Source of the DNA: Pseudomonadota bacterium
GTDB taxonomy: Bacteria; Pseudomonadota; Gammaproteobacteria; Burkholderiales; Thiobacillaceae
Length of the DNA: 32,094 nucleotides
NCBI GenBank assembly: GCA_021847835.1
Contig: JAJZPR010000032.1
Span: 1 to 32,094, forward strand
Reading direction: 5' to 3'
Shown here: one piece after another, positions 22,527 through 30,620 of the stretch
Numbering within the stretch: position 1 is the first letter of the stretch
Layout of the letters: each line of letters starts with the position of its first letter
The notes under the pieces: generated by a model
Told to the model about the DNA's origin: nothing
The model's input: the letters and a program-made list of their open reading frames with translations, nothing else
Database searches by the model: none
Program-made: the position numbers and the translations under genes

Positions 22527-22580
22527 GGTGTGGCGCAAGAGTAACCCTATCGAAACAATCCATACGAATCGCGAGGAATG

Positions 22581-23183
22581 ATGAACGAGATTGAAGCTTT
22601 TAACCGCGCCCTGTTTCTGAAGATCAACGGCGGTGACGCCACACCGGCCTGGCTGATCCAGCTTGGCATCGGTATCGCTAACGACATGATCTATCTGATT
22701 CCATTGCTCCTGCTCGGCATGTGGCTGTGGGGTGACAGCACGCGCCGCAGTCAGGCGCTCAAAGCGTGCCTGGTCACGCTATTTGCGCTTGGTGCAAACC
22801 AAGCGATCGGCTTGGTCTGGACGCACCCACGGCCGTTCATGCTGGGCCTGGGTCATGACTGGATGTATCACGCGGCGGACTCCTCCTTCCCTAGCGATCA
22901 CCTGACTGTATTTGCCGGCATCGGCCTATCCTTGCTGTTCAGTGGCGCGTTCCGACTGGCCTTCGCCGTTCTGGCGACAGGTCTTGCAGTTGCTTGGGCG
23001 CGGGTATTCGTAGGGGTGCACTTCCCACTGGACATAGTTGGGTCCGTGATGGTGGCTGGTGTGTCGTACCTCGTCGTCTCGCCACTTTGGCGAATCGCTG
23101 GCGGCATACTTACGCACCTCGCTGTGCGTCAGTACCGCGCAGCGTTGGCGCGGCCAATCGCTGCTGGATGGATTCGTGGCTAG
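22581..23183 (+). CDS. PAP2 phosphatase, BcrC-like undecaprenyl-PP phosphatase
   Basis: A 200-residue membrane enzyme with the acid-phosphatase type 2 signature. Residues HPRPF (motif 1, in NQAIGLVWTHPRPF), SFPSDHLTV (motif 2) and ARVFVGVHFPLDIVGS (motif 3) form the active site. The forms HPRPF and PSDH are those of BcrC-type enzymes, which recycle undecaprenyl pyrophosphate at the outer face of the inner membrane and give bacitracin tolerance. An ATG at 22578 is an alternative start. It is 54 bases behind the MFS gene, so it may be a separate unit from the fluoride operon. Confidence 0.88.
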   Translation: MNEIEAFNRALFLKINGGDATPAWLIQLGIGIANDMIYLIPLLLLGMWLWGDSTRRSQALKACLVTLFALGANQAIGLVWTHPRPFMLGLGHDWMYHAADSSFPSDHLTVFAGIGLSLLFSGAFRLAFAVLATGLAVAWARVFVGVHFPLDIVGSVMVAGVSYLVVSPLWRIAGGILTHLAVRQYRAALARPIAAGWIRG

Positions 23184-23186
23184 GCG

Positions 23187-23723
23187 ATGCGATTTCACGC
23201 GCCGCTGAAAATGGCTGGCTCACGGAAACTGCTTGACGCAGATATCGTACACGTCGCCTTCGAGCTCGGTCTTGCGCTCAAAGGCGCGTTTGCGCTGGTT
23301 GAAATCGCGTCCGGCCTATTCGCGTACTTCGTTACCCGGGACTTCCTGCTTGATCTGGTGCACGTCATCACGCGGACGGAATTGACGGAGGATCCTCGCG
23401 ACGTCGTCGCCAATTATCTGCTTCATGCCGCGCAAGGCCTGTCCGTGAGCAGCCAACACTTCACGGCCTTCTATCTGCTGAGCCACGGCATTATCAAGCT
23501 CTGGCTCATCATCGGACTTTGGCAGAAGAAGCTCGGCTACTATCCGGCCGCCATGGCTGTTTTCGGCATGTTCATACTGTATCAAGTGTATCGATACAGC
23601 TTCACGCATTCACTGTCGCTGCTGCTCATCACAGTATTGGATGTCGCCGTCATTGGGCTGACGTGGATCGAATACAAGCGTTTGCATCGCATCTTGTCCG
23701 CTGTCCCGACCAAGCGCGTCTGA
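23187..23723 (+). CDS. DUF2127 membrane protein
   Basis: A 178-residue membrane protein matching DUF2127: VAFELGLALKGAFALVEIASG in helix 1, a soluble stretch DFLLDLVHVITRTELTEDP, then SQHFTAFYLLSHGIIKLWLIIGLW and YPAAMAVFGMFILYQVYRY. The function of the family is unknown. It begins three bases after the PAP2 stop, so the two are probably co-transcribed. Its stop codon shares bases with a transposase remnant, marking a junction. A later ATG at 23211 is an alternative start. Confidence 0.82.
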   Translation: MRFHAPLKMAGSRKLLDADIVHVAFELGLALKGAFALVEIASGLFAYFVTRDFLLDLVHVITRTELTEDPRDVVANYLLHAAQGLSVSSQHFTAFYLLSHGIIKLWLIIGLWQKKLGYYPAAMAVFGMFILYQVYRYSFTHSLSLLLITVLDVAVIGLTWIEYKRLHRILSAVPTKRV

Positions 23724-23806
23724 AGATCTACATCCATGGCTACCTCAACCGGATTCAATTCAGTCGGCGGCTGGAGCTGGAGTCCCAACACAACGTTGAA
23801 CTGATA
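23723..23806 (+). pseudogene. Transposase fragment, IS1182-like
   Basis: These 84 bases translate to KIYIHGYLNRIQFSRRLE and then LESQHNVELI, which resembles the conserved N-terminal segment of IS1182-type transposases (a YGYLNRVQSSRRLEREA... pattern). Nothing else of the element, and no terminal repeats, can be seen. It sits exactly between the DUF2127 stop and the relaxase end, so it marks an old insertion or recombination point. Confidence 0.65.
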
Positions 23807-23841
23807 TCGGCGAATAGGTGGGCCGCGACTGTACCTGAATG

Positions 23842-25791
23842 TTAAACAACAGACGGCCCGCGTTGCCGCCCGAGTTCCCAGGACACGCCACTGCCACGTA
23901 CTACAGCGGTCATGGTCTGCCCCAGTCGTTGTTCAATCACCGGTTTCCACGGTACCAGGCTGAAACCCATGCCATCATCAAGCATCGCAAAGCGCCCGCT
24001 GGCGAGTTGCACGTTGTGGCGGTAAACCCCAGTCACGCGCCCACCGTCCGACAAGGGTCGGTGTGGCAGGCCGGTTTCGGTGGCGATGTTTTTGGCAGCG
24101 GCTTCGATCTCAAGATCACGTAGCGCCCCCAACAGATTGCGCGCCAGTATCACGCGCCGTCCGTGCCGCGTAGCCAGCCCCTGTTCGACCAGGAAATCCG
24201 ACCGCTGCCGCAGCGCTTCGCGCACCTCGCCGCCGAAGCCGTTGTCGGCGATACCGCTGGCACCACCGATCAACTGCTGATCCAGCCAGGTCGCGCCGAT
24301 CACACGCGTCTGTCGCTCAATGGGCAGGTGCGAACGCAGTTCCACCGACACGCCGCCCAGCCGCTGCACATCATATTGCCGACCTCGCTGGGGCAGGTCC
24401 ATCGGCACCCGCCAGATCTCTTCGGTCACGCGCTCGACAATGCCCGCCCGGCGCAGTGCTTCCAGTCGGCGCACATGGGCATCAACCACCTCTTTGGGGT
24501 TGCGCCCACGCGTGGCCTGAACCTTGGCCACAGTCAGGTGGTGGCCGGTGCGATACAGGCCATCGACCGCGAGCGCGGTGATATTCTTGTCGGCCGCGCG
24601 AATCTCGGCCGACCCGCGTGCCTCCACCACGGACCCCACCGGGTACTGCTCTAGCTCCGCCTTGGCATTCAAGGCGATGTAGTGCGCCTTGCCATCAATG
24701 CCATCGACCACGAGATAGCCCCGGTCGTACAACTCATCGGCGATGCCTTTGGCGGCCACCCGGCCGACCACGGGACGAGTGTTCTCGCTCGGCTCGAACA
24801 CCGCCAAGTCTCGCGGCACACCGCTCATGGCCCGCTGCATGGTGCGCACGATATCGCCACGCTCGCCCATCGTCCGCAGAACCTGTTCCGTATCGGCTTG
24901 GACGGCCCAGACGCCGGGCGATGATTCGTGCGCCAGCCCCATGCGCTGCAAGCGTTGCAGTCGTCCGATCAATAGCACGCGTTGCTGCCTGCGCGATGGA
25001 TCGCCGGCAGGTTGATTCATGTGAATCAGTCCGCCTTGCGCTTCACGTTGCAGCGTGCGGTCCAAACTGGTCCAGCGCTCCTGATCGACCTCCTGCCGCA
25101 GGCTTTGCTGAATCTCCCGTTCGGTGCGCGGCCCCAGCCATTCGGTTGCGATTTCGGCGGCTCGTTCGCGCATGCCTTGCGCGATGTAGTCACGGGAAAT
25201 GATCAGGTCCTTGCCGGTGTCGTCCTTGCCGCGCAGCACGACGTGGGTGTGCGGATTGTCGGTGTTCCAGTGGTTCACCGAAACCCAGTCCAGATTCGTT
25301 CCCAGATCGGCTTCCATCCGACTCATCAGGTGGCGGGTATAGCGGCGCAGGTCGTCGAGCTGCTCGGCGTCCTCGGGCGCGACGATGAAGCGGAACTGGT
25401 GCCGATCGTTCCGTCCGCGTTTCTCGAAGGCGACCAGATCGGCGTTGTCCGTTGTCGATCCAAAAGCCTGGCCCGGTTCGCCATCGCGGCCCACGCCCTC
25501 CCGCTCGATGTAGCGCAGATGCGTGGTGGTCGAGCGTGCCCCGGCCTGCTTGAGGTTCACCAGCCGGGTCTTGATGGTGACGCGCCGTGAGCCGGGCTGC
25601 GCAGAGCGGCCGGTGAAACTAGCGGCTACATGCCCGCGACCAAGGCGTGCGCCGGGCCGGGCTCCCGGCATGCGCACCGACTTGCCGCCAGCCTTGCTGA
25701 CCTCCTTCAAAACCTGCGAGACGAACTTCTGTTGTCGGTCCTTGGGTGCGCTGGGACGGACGCGGAAACGGTCATCGTCCTGCTTGCTCAT
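23842..25791 (-). CDS. rlxS: DUF3363 relaxase (RlxS-like) of a Tn4371-type ICE
   Basis: A 649-residue conjugative relaxase starting MSKQDDDRFRVRPSAPK. The N-terminal nickase domain (about 70-300) has THLRYIEREGV, HQFRFIVAPED and the metal-binding histidines in NHWNTDNPHTHVV (H174, H181, H183), as in VirD2/MobA-type enzymes. The C-terminal about 350 residues are the DUF3363 region, ending SLVPWKPVIEQRLGQ and WELGRQRG. It nicks oriT and leads the strand to the mating pore. Normally traR and traG follow downstream; here an IS remnant and the cargo follow. Pieces of its 3' end recur at 12677-12703, 18228-18362 and 18369-18406. Confidence 0.93.
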   Translation of the reverse strand: MSKQDDDRFRVRPSAPKDRQQKFVSQVLKEVSKAGGKSVRMPGARPGARLGRGHVAASFTGRSAQPGSRRVTIKTRLVNLKQAGARSTTTHLRYIEREGVGRDGEPGQAFGSTTDNADLVAFEKRGRNDRHQFRFIVAPEDAEQLDDLRRYTRHLMSRMEADLGTNLDWVSVNHWNTDNPHTHVVLRGKDDTGKDLIISRDYIAQGMRERAAEIATEWLGPRTEREIQQSLRQEVDQERWTSLDRTLQREAQGGLIHMNQPAGDPSRRQQRVLLIGRLQRLQRMGLAHESSPGVWAVQADTEQVLRTMGERGDIVRTMQRAMSGVPRDLAVFEPSENTRPVVGRVAAKGIADELYDRGYLVVDGIDGKAHYIALNAKAELEQYPVGSVVEARGSAEIRAADKNITALAVDGLYRTGHHLTVAKVQATRGRNPKEVVDAHVRRLEALRRAGIVERVTEEIWRVPMDLPQRGRQYDVQRLGGVSVELRSHLPIERQTRVIGATWLDQQLIGGASGIADNGFGGEVREALRQRSDFLVEQGLATRHGRRVILARNLLGALRDLEIEAAAKNIATETGLPHRPLSDGGRVTGVYRHNVQLASGRFAMLDDGMGFSLVPWKPVIEQRLGQTMTAVVRGSGVSWELGRQRGPSVV

Positions 25792-26110
25792 GGCATGAAC
25801 TCCAGCGCAGCACTGCCAAGCCCGGCGGACAAAGCACGCCATTCGATCAGTACTGGCGTGAACTTCGTGCCGCACATGGCACTTTGCCACCCAAAGCGCG
25901 TGCCGCGCCAATCCACGTGCAGACAAGGCCTTACGCACACCAGGGTGCCGCGTCCTTTTATCTTGCCCTCCGTCTTTGCCGATCGCTGACGCGACCGGCA
26001 AAGACGGGCGGACTGCGATCGTCTGCACGGGTGAAGCACCGCAGCCGCAGGCTGTGTGGCAAGCGACGTGCAGTGGGACTGCACGAGAATTGGCAAACAC
26101 CGCTGCACGT
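25792..26110. other. Non-coding region between traF and the relaxase gene, oriT candidate
   Basis: These 319 bases precede the relaxase start and follow the TraF stop. No protein-like frame stands out. At 25970-26007 there is a perfect 12-base inverted repeat (ccgtctttgccg and its complement) with a 14-base spacer and no T-run on either strand, so it is not a normal terminator. A location directly upstream of the relaxase suits an origin of transfer. This is inference. Confidence 0.5.
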
Positions 26111-26635
26111 TCATGGCGTGCCCCACGTCCATAACGGCTGTGCACTGCCGATCACGGCGGAGACAGCTACGGGACCGAAGTAGCGGCTGTCAAACGATGC
26201 TGGGCTGGTCGAGCTGAGCAGGAACAGCTCGCCATCATGAAGCCGCCGACATTGCTGCCAGGCCGACAGTGGACGGCCACGGCCATCGACTCTGTGGACG
26301 CCAGCGACTGCCACGCCGTCGATGCGAACGATGTGTTTCTCGATGCACACCCGCTGCGGCGACATCGCGCCGATGCGCTTGAGCAGCGGGACGTGCTCAG
26401 GCAGGTAACCACGCCGCGCAGCCAGCGCGGCGGCGTCTGCCGGAAGCCGGGCAAGCACGATGCTGTCGACGTGCAGCGAGTAGGGCGAGCCGATGCGGTA
26501 CCAGCCAGGCGGTACGCTGTCGCTGGGGTTATAGACAATGCGGGCAACCGGCGTATGAACCGACGACCAGGCAAGCGCAGCGATGCCGAGGACGATGAAC
26601 AATACGACACCCAAGCGGTGGAGGCGAGCGTTCAT
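26111..26635 (-). CDS. traF: TraF-type S26 signal peptidase
   Basis: A 174-residue membrane-bound peptidase of family S26. One N-terminal helix (about 8-26) is followed by the serine box NPSDSVPPGWYRIG (catalytic Ser near residue 40), the lysine box PLLKRIGAMSPQRVCI (catalytic Lys near 85) and FDSRYFGPV at the end. In IncP and Tn4371-type systems TraF processes and cyclises the pilin TrbC. Its start overlaps the DUF2840 stop (ATGA). The assignment is firm by motif and by context. Confidence 0.9.
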   Translation of the reverse strand: MNARLHRLGVVLFIVLGIAALAWSSVHTPVARIVYNPSDSVPPGWYRIGSPYSLHVDSIVLARLPADAAALAARRGYLPEHVPLLKRIGAMSPQRVCIEKHIVRIDGVAVAGVHRVDGRGRPLSAWQQCRRLHDGELFLLSSTSPASFDSRYFGPVAVSAVIGSAQPLWTWGTP

Positions 26636-27165
26636 TGCAGCACCTCGCCAGCGAGGTAGGCAGCATGCCGTTCGACCGTGTAGGGCGGCAATGGCAGGCG
26701 CGCGGACAGTCGATTGCCCAACATGCGCCAGTACGCGGGCGACACCGACACCGGATCGATGTCGAGCGCTTCGATTGCGTCGATCTGTGGCAGGACTGAC
26801 TGCACCTGCCGTTCGCCCTCGGCGCATAGCAGCAGCCGCGCGCCCGGCTGAATCCCGGCGATGCGCTGTACCGCATCGAGCGGCGTACACGCCTGCAGCA
26901 CCATGAGCTGCCAGCGTGTCGTGCCGTAGTCGTTGGACTCCCAGCGCACGCGGCAGAACACAGCCGCCGGTGTGAAGACCGCGCAGCGCCTCCAGCGATC
27001 CAGCCGCAGTTCACGCAGCGGATGACCGAAGCGCAGGTAGACGTTGATCCTGTGCTGGACGAATGCCAGTGATACGCGCGTCAGCGGCGTGTCGTTCGTG
27101 ACGCTGGAAAGCACGGGATGGGGTAGGGGTGGCGCATCGTTGACCGCCTGCAAGAGTGCGTTCAT
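26632..27165 (-). CDS. DUF2840 family protein
   Basis: A 177-residue protein matching DUF2840, a family found almost only beside ParA, TraF and the DUF3363 relaxase in ICEs. Recognisable pieces are TRVSLAFVQHRINVYLRFGHPLRE near the start, FCRVRWESNDYGTTRWQLMVLQA and PAYWRMLGNRLSARLPLP. Its role is unknown. It overlaps the small RHH gene upstream and traF downstream, so all are one transcript. Confidence 0.87.
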   Translation of the reverse strand: MNALLQAVNDAPPLPHPVLSSVTNDTPLTRVSLAFVQHRINVYLRFGHPLRELRLDRWRRCAVFTPAAVFCRVRWESNDYGTTRWQLMVLQACTPLDAVQRIAGIQPGARLLLCAEGERQVQSVLPQIDAIEALDIDPVSVSPAYWRMLGNRLSARLPLPPYTVERHAAYLAGEVLQ

Positions 27166-27407
27166 GGTTGCTTCTCCGGGAATTCATGTTCCAGTAGCGC
27201 GCGCAGCATCTCGGCGACCGTGAGGCCGCGTGTGAAGGCCTCGACCTTGATGCGGGCGCGCATGGCCGGCGTCACGTCGAGGGTCAACCGGGCGGTGTAG
27301 AGATCGGTCTTGCCGATGTCTGCACCGTCGCCCTGGCGCACCCAAGCGTCAGCCTGTGGATTGGCAGGCGGACGCGCACCGATCGCAACGCGTTTACCGT
27401 TCTTCAT
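27162..27407 (-). CDS. Small RHH-type partition-like protein
   Basis: An 81-residue basic protein. The second half, LYTARLTLDVTPAMRARIKVEAFTRGLTVAEMLRALLEHEF, has the strand-helix-helix pattern of ribbon-helix-helix DNA binders. It directly follows parA (overlap of four bases), the place of a ParB- or ParG-like centromere binder. The function is inferred from place and fold. Confidence 0.75.
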   Translation of the reverse strand: MKNGKRVAIGARPPANPQADAWVRQGDGADIGKTDLYTARLTLDVTPAMRARIKVEAFTRGLTVAEMLRALLEHEFPEKQP

Positions 27408-28042
27408 CGCGCCATCCTCAAGACTTCATCTGTGAGCGCCGCGATCTCGCGCGCGGCATTGCTGTCTACGTCGAGTTCGCGCGCGAGCTGACCTCTGGCC
27501 ACGCTGTCGGCAAACACGATGCGCTGCCGAACCTCCGACAACAGCGATGGCAGCGGTTGATCGGCGAGCGCGCCGCGCGCCTCGCGTCCGATCACAGTGG
27601 TGCTGACGCGCCGGTTGATGACGAAGGCTGCGCGCAGCGCTGGCCGGAACACCTGCGCTTCGCGGATCAGCGACACCATCTCGGCGCTGGCCCACACGTC
27701 GTAGGGGCTGGGTTGCACAGGGATCAACACGACGTCAGCCGCGAGTAGCGCGGAGCGCGCGAGGGCGGCAATACGGGGCGGGCCATCGATCACGATGTGA
27801 TCGCAGCGCCGGGCGAGTTCCGGCGCTTCCTGATGCAGGGTTTCCCTTGCCAGGCCGACAGCACCGAACAGCCTGGGCAAGCCGTTCTGGATGCGGCGTT
27901 GCGTCCAGTCCAACGCTGAACCCTGGGGATCGGCATCGACCAGGATCACCGAGCTGCCTTGGATCGCCAGCTCGCCTGCAATGTGCGTGGCGAGGGTTGT
28001 CTTGCCGACCCCGCCTTTCTGGTTGAGCAGCGCGATGATCAT
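27404..28042 (-). CDS. parA: ParA-family partition ATPase
   Basis: A 212-residue ATPase. The deviant Walker A KGGVGKTT is at residues 9-16, the Walker A' segment VDADPQGSALDW follows near 36-47 and HIVIDGPPRIAAL near 78-90 is the Walker B region. There is no N-terminal DNA-binding domain, so it is the short (type Ib) form. In ICEs it stabilises the excised, replicating circle. The ATG at 28042 begins directly with MIIALLNQKGG as expected. It is the first gene of the par-traF-relaxase transcript. Confidence 0.93.
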   Translation of the reverse strand: MIIALLNQKGGVGKTTLATHIAGELAIQGSSVILVDADPQGSALDWTQRRIQNGLPRLFGAVGLARETLHQEAPELARRCDHIVIDGPPRIAALARSALLAADVVLIPVQPSPYDVWASAEMVSLIREAQVFRPALRAAFVINRRVSTTVIGREARGALADQPLPSLLSEVRQRIVFADSVARGQLARELDVDSNAAREIAALTDEVLRMAR

Positions 28043-28067
28043 GATGCTCTGCCTGCTGCCTGCCGGT

Positions 28068-28263
28068 TTATCCACAGCGTGCAGGCTCTTCTTATTGTTA
28101 GTTTTATAGATTCAAAGTTAGAACCTAAGTTAGGAAACGCCGAAACCATCGCTGTGCAAAGCTTTGCGATGCGTTCGCACTCCCGATAGCACGATAGCGC
28201 TACGCCTGATAGCACGAGGATTCCTACTCCTAATAGCACGACTGGATTCACCGTTTTTCCACA
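28068..28263. other. Candidate replication origin (DnaA boxes plus iterons)
   Basis: A perfect DnaA box ttatccaca lies at 28068-28076 and a second, ttttccaca, at 28255-28263. Between them are an AT-rich stretch (about 28089-28120), a small palindrome cctaagttagg at 28124-28134 and three direct repeats of the type ccygatagcacga. It lies between parA and the end of repA, the expected place for an iteron origin. Confidence 0.7.
28182..28241. repeat. Three 13-bp iterons
   Basis: cccgatagcacga at 28182-28194, cctgatagcacga at 28205-28217 and cctaatagcacga at 28229-28241. Start-to-start distances are 23 and 24 bases, about two helical turns, so a bound protein would sit on one face. They end seven bases before the repA stop codon. 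Confidence 0.85.
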
Positions 28264-29129
28264 GGCGCTGCGCCGGCACCGAAGCTGCCTCCGGGGCGCA
28301 ACGGTGCCGTGGACGGCACGGCGCGGAAGGTCAACACTTCCGGCCCATGCCTCGGACGCAAGACGGCGAGCGTGTAGCCCGGCAAGGGTTGCCGCGCCAC
28401 GATGCAGCGCAAGTCGTAGGCAAAGTCGGTGAAGCGCGCCAGGCTGCCGGACTTGCGGTGCAAGTGCGGGAAGTCGAAGCGCCAGCCGTCGCGCTGCCAG
28501 CCGCCGTGCTTGCGCACCAGGCGGTACAGCCAGCGCTCGATGCCGCCGGTCAGACGGAAGTAGTTGGCGTCGATGGTCAGCACCAAACTCTCGTCGAACA
28601 CTCCGGCGTAGAACCAGTCCGGCAGGATCAACTCGATGCCTAGCGGTCGGCCCTGGCCGTCCGCGCGCTCCTTCCATTCGTTGATCCACGAGAAGCGGTG
28701 CAGGCGCCGCGCATTGGACTGGCGTATGGATGTGGCTATGCTGGTGGACTGCAAGCGATCCAAGGCGGCTTTGAGGCGCTGGTAGTCGCGCAGCGACGTG
28801 CCGCGACCGATGAAGCGCAGGATCTCGTAGGGCGTGGCCGCCATCAGCCGCGACGACCGAATACCCGTGTCGCGCGCTTCGACGATCTGGCTCGCGGCCC
28901 AGATCAGGATGTCGGCATCCCAGATGGTCGCGATGCCATGCTCGGCCGTGCCCTCCACACGCACCGTCACGCTGCCGGTGCGGAAGTCGATTGGCACCGT
29001 GCGCTTGCGCTTGGCCAGCGAGAAGAACGGGTAGGCCATCAGGTCTTGCGCATCGCGCGCCGGCAGTTCTCCCGAGAAGGCATGGAACAGGTCGAGCTGC
29101 TCGCGCTGCGGGTCGCGCCCGATGGTCAT
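28248..29129 (-). CDS. repA: RepA-type replication initiator of the ICE
   Basis: A 293-residue protein of the RPA/RepA replication-initiator family found in Tn4371-type ICEs. It has two winged-helix-like halves: YPFFSLAKRKRTVPIDFRTG then EGTAEHGIATIWDADILIWAASQI in the first, and FSWINEWKERADGQGRPLG then LIRLDAN-like LTIDANYFRLTGGIERWLYRLVRKH in the second. It should bind the iterons directly behind its stop codon and recruit host DnaA. Upstream is the AlpA-like gene (22 bases). Confidence 0.88.
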   Translation of the reverse strand: MTIGRDPQREQLDLFHAFSGELPARDAQDLMAYPFFSLAKRKRTVPIDFRTGSVTVRVEGTAEHGIATIWDADILIWAASQIVEARDTGIRSSRLMAATPYEILRFIGRGTSLRDYQRLKAALDRLQSTSIATSIRQSNARRLHRFSWINEWKERADGQGRPLGIELILPDWFYAGVFDESLVLTIDANYFRLTGGIERWLYRLVRKHGGWQRDGWRFDFPHLHRKSGSLARFTDFAYDLRCIVARQPLPGYTLAVLRPRHGPEVLTFRAVPSTAPLRPGGSFGAGAAPVEKR

Positions 29130-29151
29130 CGAAAAAGGTGCCCATTACCGA

Positions 29152-29439
29152 TCAGCGCGGGCCGGAACGGCGCGCGGCGTACTCGGGGTCGGACGTCATC
29201 TCGAAGCTGCGCGCATCGGCCCACGCTTCGAGATCGGCAACGGCGTACATCACGCGCCGGCCGAACTTCCGAAAACGCGGCCCGCCGCCGATGACGCGCT
29301 GCTTCTCCAGCGTGCGCGGCGATAGCCGCAGGAATTCAGCGGCTTCGTCGTTGGTGAGATATCGCGCCGGCTGCGCGGATTGGGCGGGCTGCTGGATAGC
29401 TGCGGGCGCGGAATGCGGCCGTAACGGTGCGGGTCTCAT
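29152..29439 (-). CDS. AlpA/MerR-like helix-turn-helix protein
   Basis: A 95-residue DNA-binding protein. The core YLTNDEAAEFLRLSPRTLEKQRVIGGGPRFRKFGRRVMYAVADLEAWAD is the HTH_17/AlpA excisionase-like domain. Such proteins act as recombination directionality factors or as regulators in ICEs. The ATG at 29439 is preferred because ggagg lies eight bases before it; in-frame starts at 29454 and 29478 are weaker. Confidence 0.87.
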   Translation of the reverse strand: MRPAPLRPHSAPAAIQQPAQSAQPARYLTNDEAAEFLRLSPRTLEKQRVIGGGPRFRKFGRRVMYAVADLEAWADARSFEMTSDPEYAARRSGPR

Positions 29440-29520
29440 GGCATGGGCCTCCATCGGTAAAGATCGCCGACGAAGCAATCGCCGCCGGATGGAAGCAGTT
29501 TCGGGAAAGTCAGGCGTTCT

Positions 29521-29561
29521 GCGCAGGGACGTTTTGCGACATCGCGCTAACGTCCCTGCGC
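29521..29561. repeat. Perfect 13-bp inverted repeat at the end of the DUF2285 gene
   Basis: gcgcagggacgtt at 29521-29533 and its exact complement at 29549-29561, with a 15-base spacer. The stop codon of the DUF2285 gene is at the inner edge of the right arm. On the minus strand no T-run follows, so intrinsic termination is doubtful; a protein-binding or attenuation site between the two regulatory genes is possible. Confidence 0.75.
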
Positions 29562-30320
29562 TGCGCCGCCGAGTTGCAGTAGGCGGCGGTATTCGCCTCC
29601 CATGAGCGTTTGCCCGCGCCGGATGAGGCGGCGTACCTGGGCGCGCAGATCGCCGTCGTCGTACCAGCGCTCGCCGACGACGGTGATGCCGAACATCACT
29701 TCGGCCACGCCGCGCTGCGACGCACCTGCCAGCGTGCCGTCGAGCGCCTGCAGGGTGCGCATGTGGAGCATGGCTGTGCGGTTAGGTCTGGCCGCTGCGA
29801 TCGCGGTGCGGTGCGCCTTTGCGGCGTCGAGCATCGCCAGATCGGCTTCGACTGCGCGCCAGCGCTCGCGTAGCTGGCGACCCGCGCGGACGGCATAGGC
29901 GTAAGCCATGCCGTCTTCCAGTGCGGGCGATATCGCCATGCGCAGCATGCGGTCGACGAGATGGATGGTCAGCACCAGGCGCTTGCCGTCGTGTATTAGC
30001 TGCTTGCGGCCGGGGATGTGCCAGAGCTGGAACAAGAGCGCATCATCAGCCGGGTCGGCATCCGGATAGACCTGGACGACCGAGGATGGATCAGGAAACC
30101 AGTCGGGGTGCGCGTCGCGTGCATCGCGCGCGGGGTCTTCCAGCAGGCGCAAGCCCCAGTGTTGCGCCTCGTGCAGCGGACGGTGTCGGCGGCGTTGCCA
30201 GGCGCGCCGGTATTCCGGGTTGCGCCGCAGGTATTCCCATGCAAGCGCGGGGCCGTCCAGATGCAGCACGTACAGATAGGCAGCGCTTGGGTGCCAGTGG
30301 ACGGCGCGCGAATCTGCCAT
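29547..30320 (-). CDS. DUF6499/DUF2285 putative transcription regulator
   Basis: A 257-residue protein. The N-terminal part SAAYLYVLHLDGPALAWEYLRRNPEYRRAW (about 12-41) is the DUF6499-type start, and the C-terminal part, VEADLAMLDAAKAHR to GEYRRLLQ, is the DUF2285 region. Such proteins are standard between the AlpA-like gene and the accessory part of Tn4371-type ICEs, and are annotated as regulators on weak evidence. A ggaga ribosome site precedes the ATG at 30320. It ends in the loop of a long inverted repeat. Confidence 0.82.
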   Translation of the reverse strand: MADSRAVHWHPSAAYLYVLHLDGPALAWEYLRRNPEYRRAWQRRRHRPLHEAQHWGLRLLEDPARDARDAHPDWFPDPSSVVQVYPDADPADDALLFQLWHIPGRKQLIHDGKRLVLTIHLVDRMLRMAISPALEDGMAYAYAVRAGRQLRERWRAVEADLAMLDAAKAHRTAIAAARPNRTAMLHMRTLQALDGTLAGASQRGVAEVMFGITVVGERWYDDGDLRAQVRRLIRRGQTLMGGEYRRLLQLGGAAQGR

Positions 30321-30620
30321 GGCGAAATCTCCATCTCGGATGGGAGGAGTTCAATCGCAATGGGGGACACGGTGGGCAGTCCCATTATCAGCCGGCGTCG
30401 GCAAGCGTGTTGCCACGGCCGTGGATCAGCGTGGCACGCTGCAGCAGTCAATCAGGTGGCCGACAACAGGCCGTGCATTCGTATTATTTTGGACAGCGTT
30501 GCACAGTTGCTTTACAGATTGGTGTCAGTATATCAATGTCTGGATTCAGCGCCAGGAAGACGTAATCCGAACCGTTGCGGTATCGCATGGGTGGCCCGCC
30601 AGAGGCGAGTCAGGGATCGA
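30321..30620. other. Intergenic region upstream of the DUF2285 gene
   Basis: No gene is visible in these 300 bases. It contains a 12-base palindrome ccacggccgtgg at 30413-30424 and an AT-richer stretch around 30480-30540 that could hold the promoter of the ICE core operon. I could not identify a convincing promoter pair. Confidence 0.4.

Noticed and set aside
25970..26007. Rho-independent terminator of traF
   Set aside because: A good stem but no T-run on either strand and a location 100 bases past the stop.
25788..26132. Possible small gene in the traF-relaxase gap
   Set aside because: The product is Cys/Arg/Ser-rich without a recognisable fold, and the frame contains the long inverted repeat; treated as non-coding.
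25792..26145. Longer N terminus for the relaxase (start at 26145)
   Set aside because: The extension overlaps traF and the inverted repeat, while MSKQDDDRFR is the usual start of the family.
28039..29145. 368-codon minus-strand frame over repA
   Set aside because: Shadow of repA in another frame; it would also run through the iterons.
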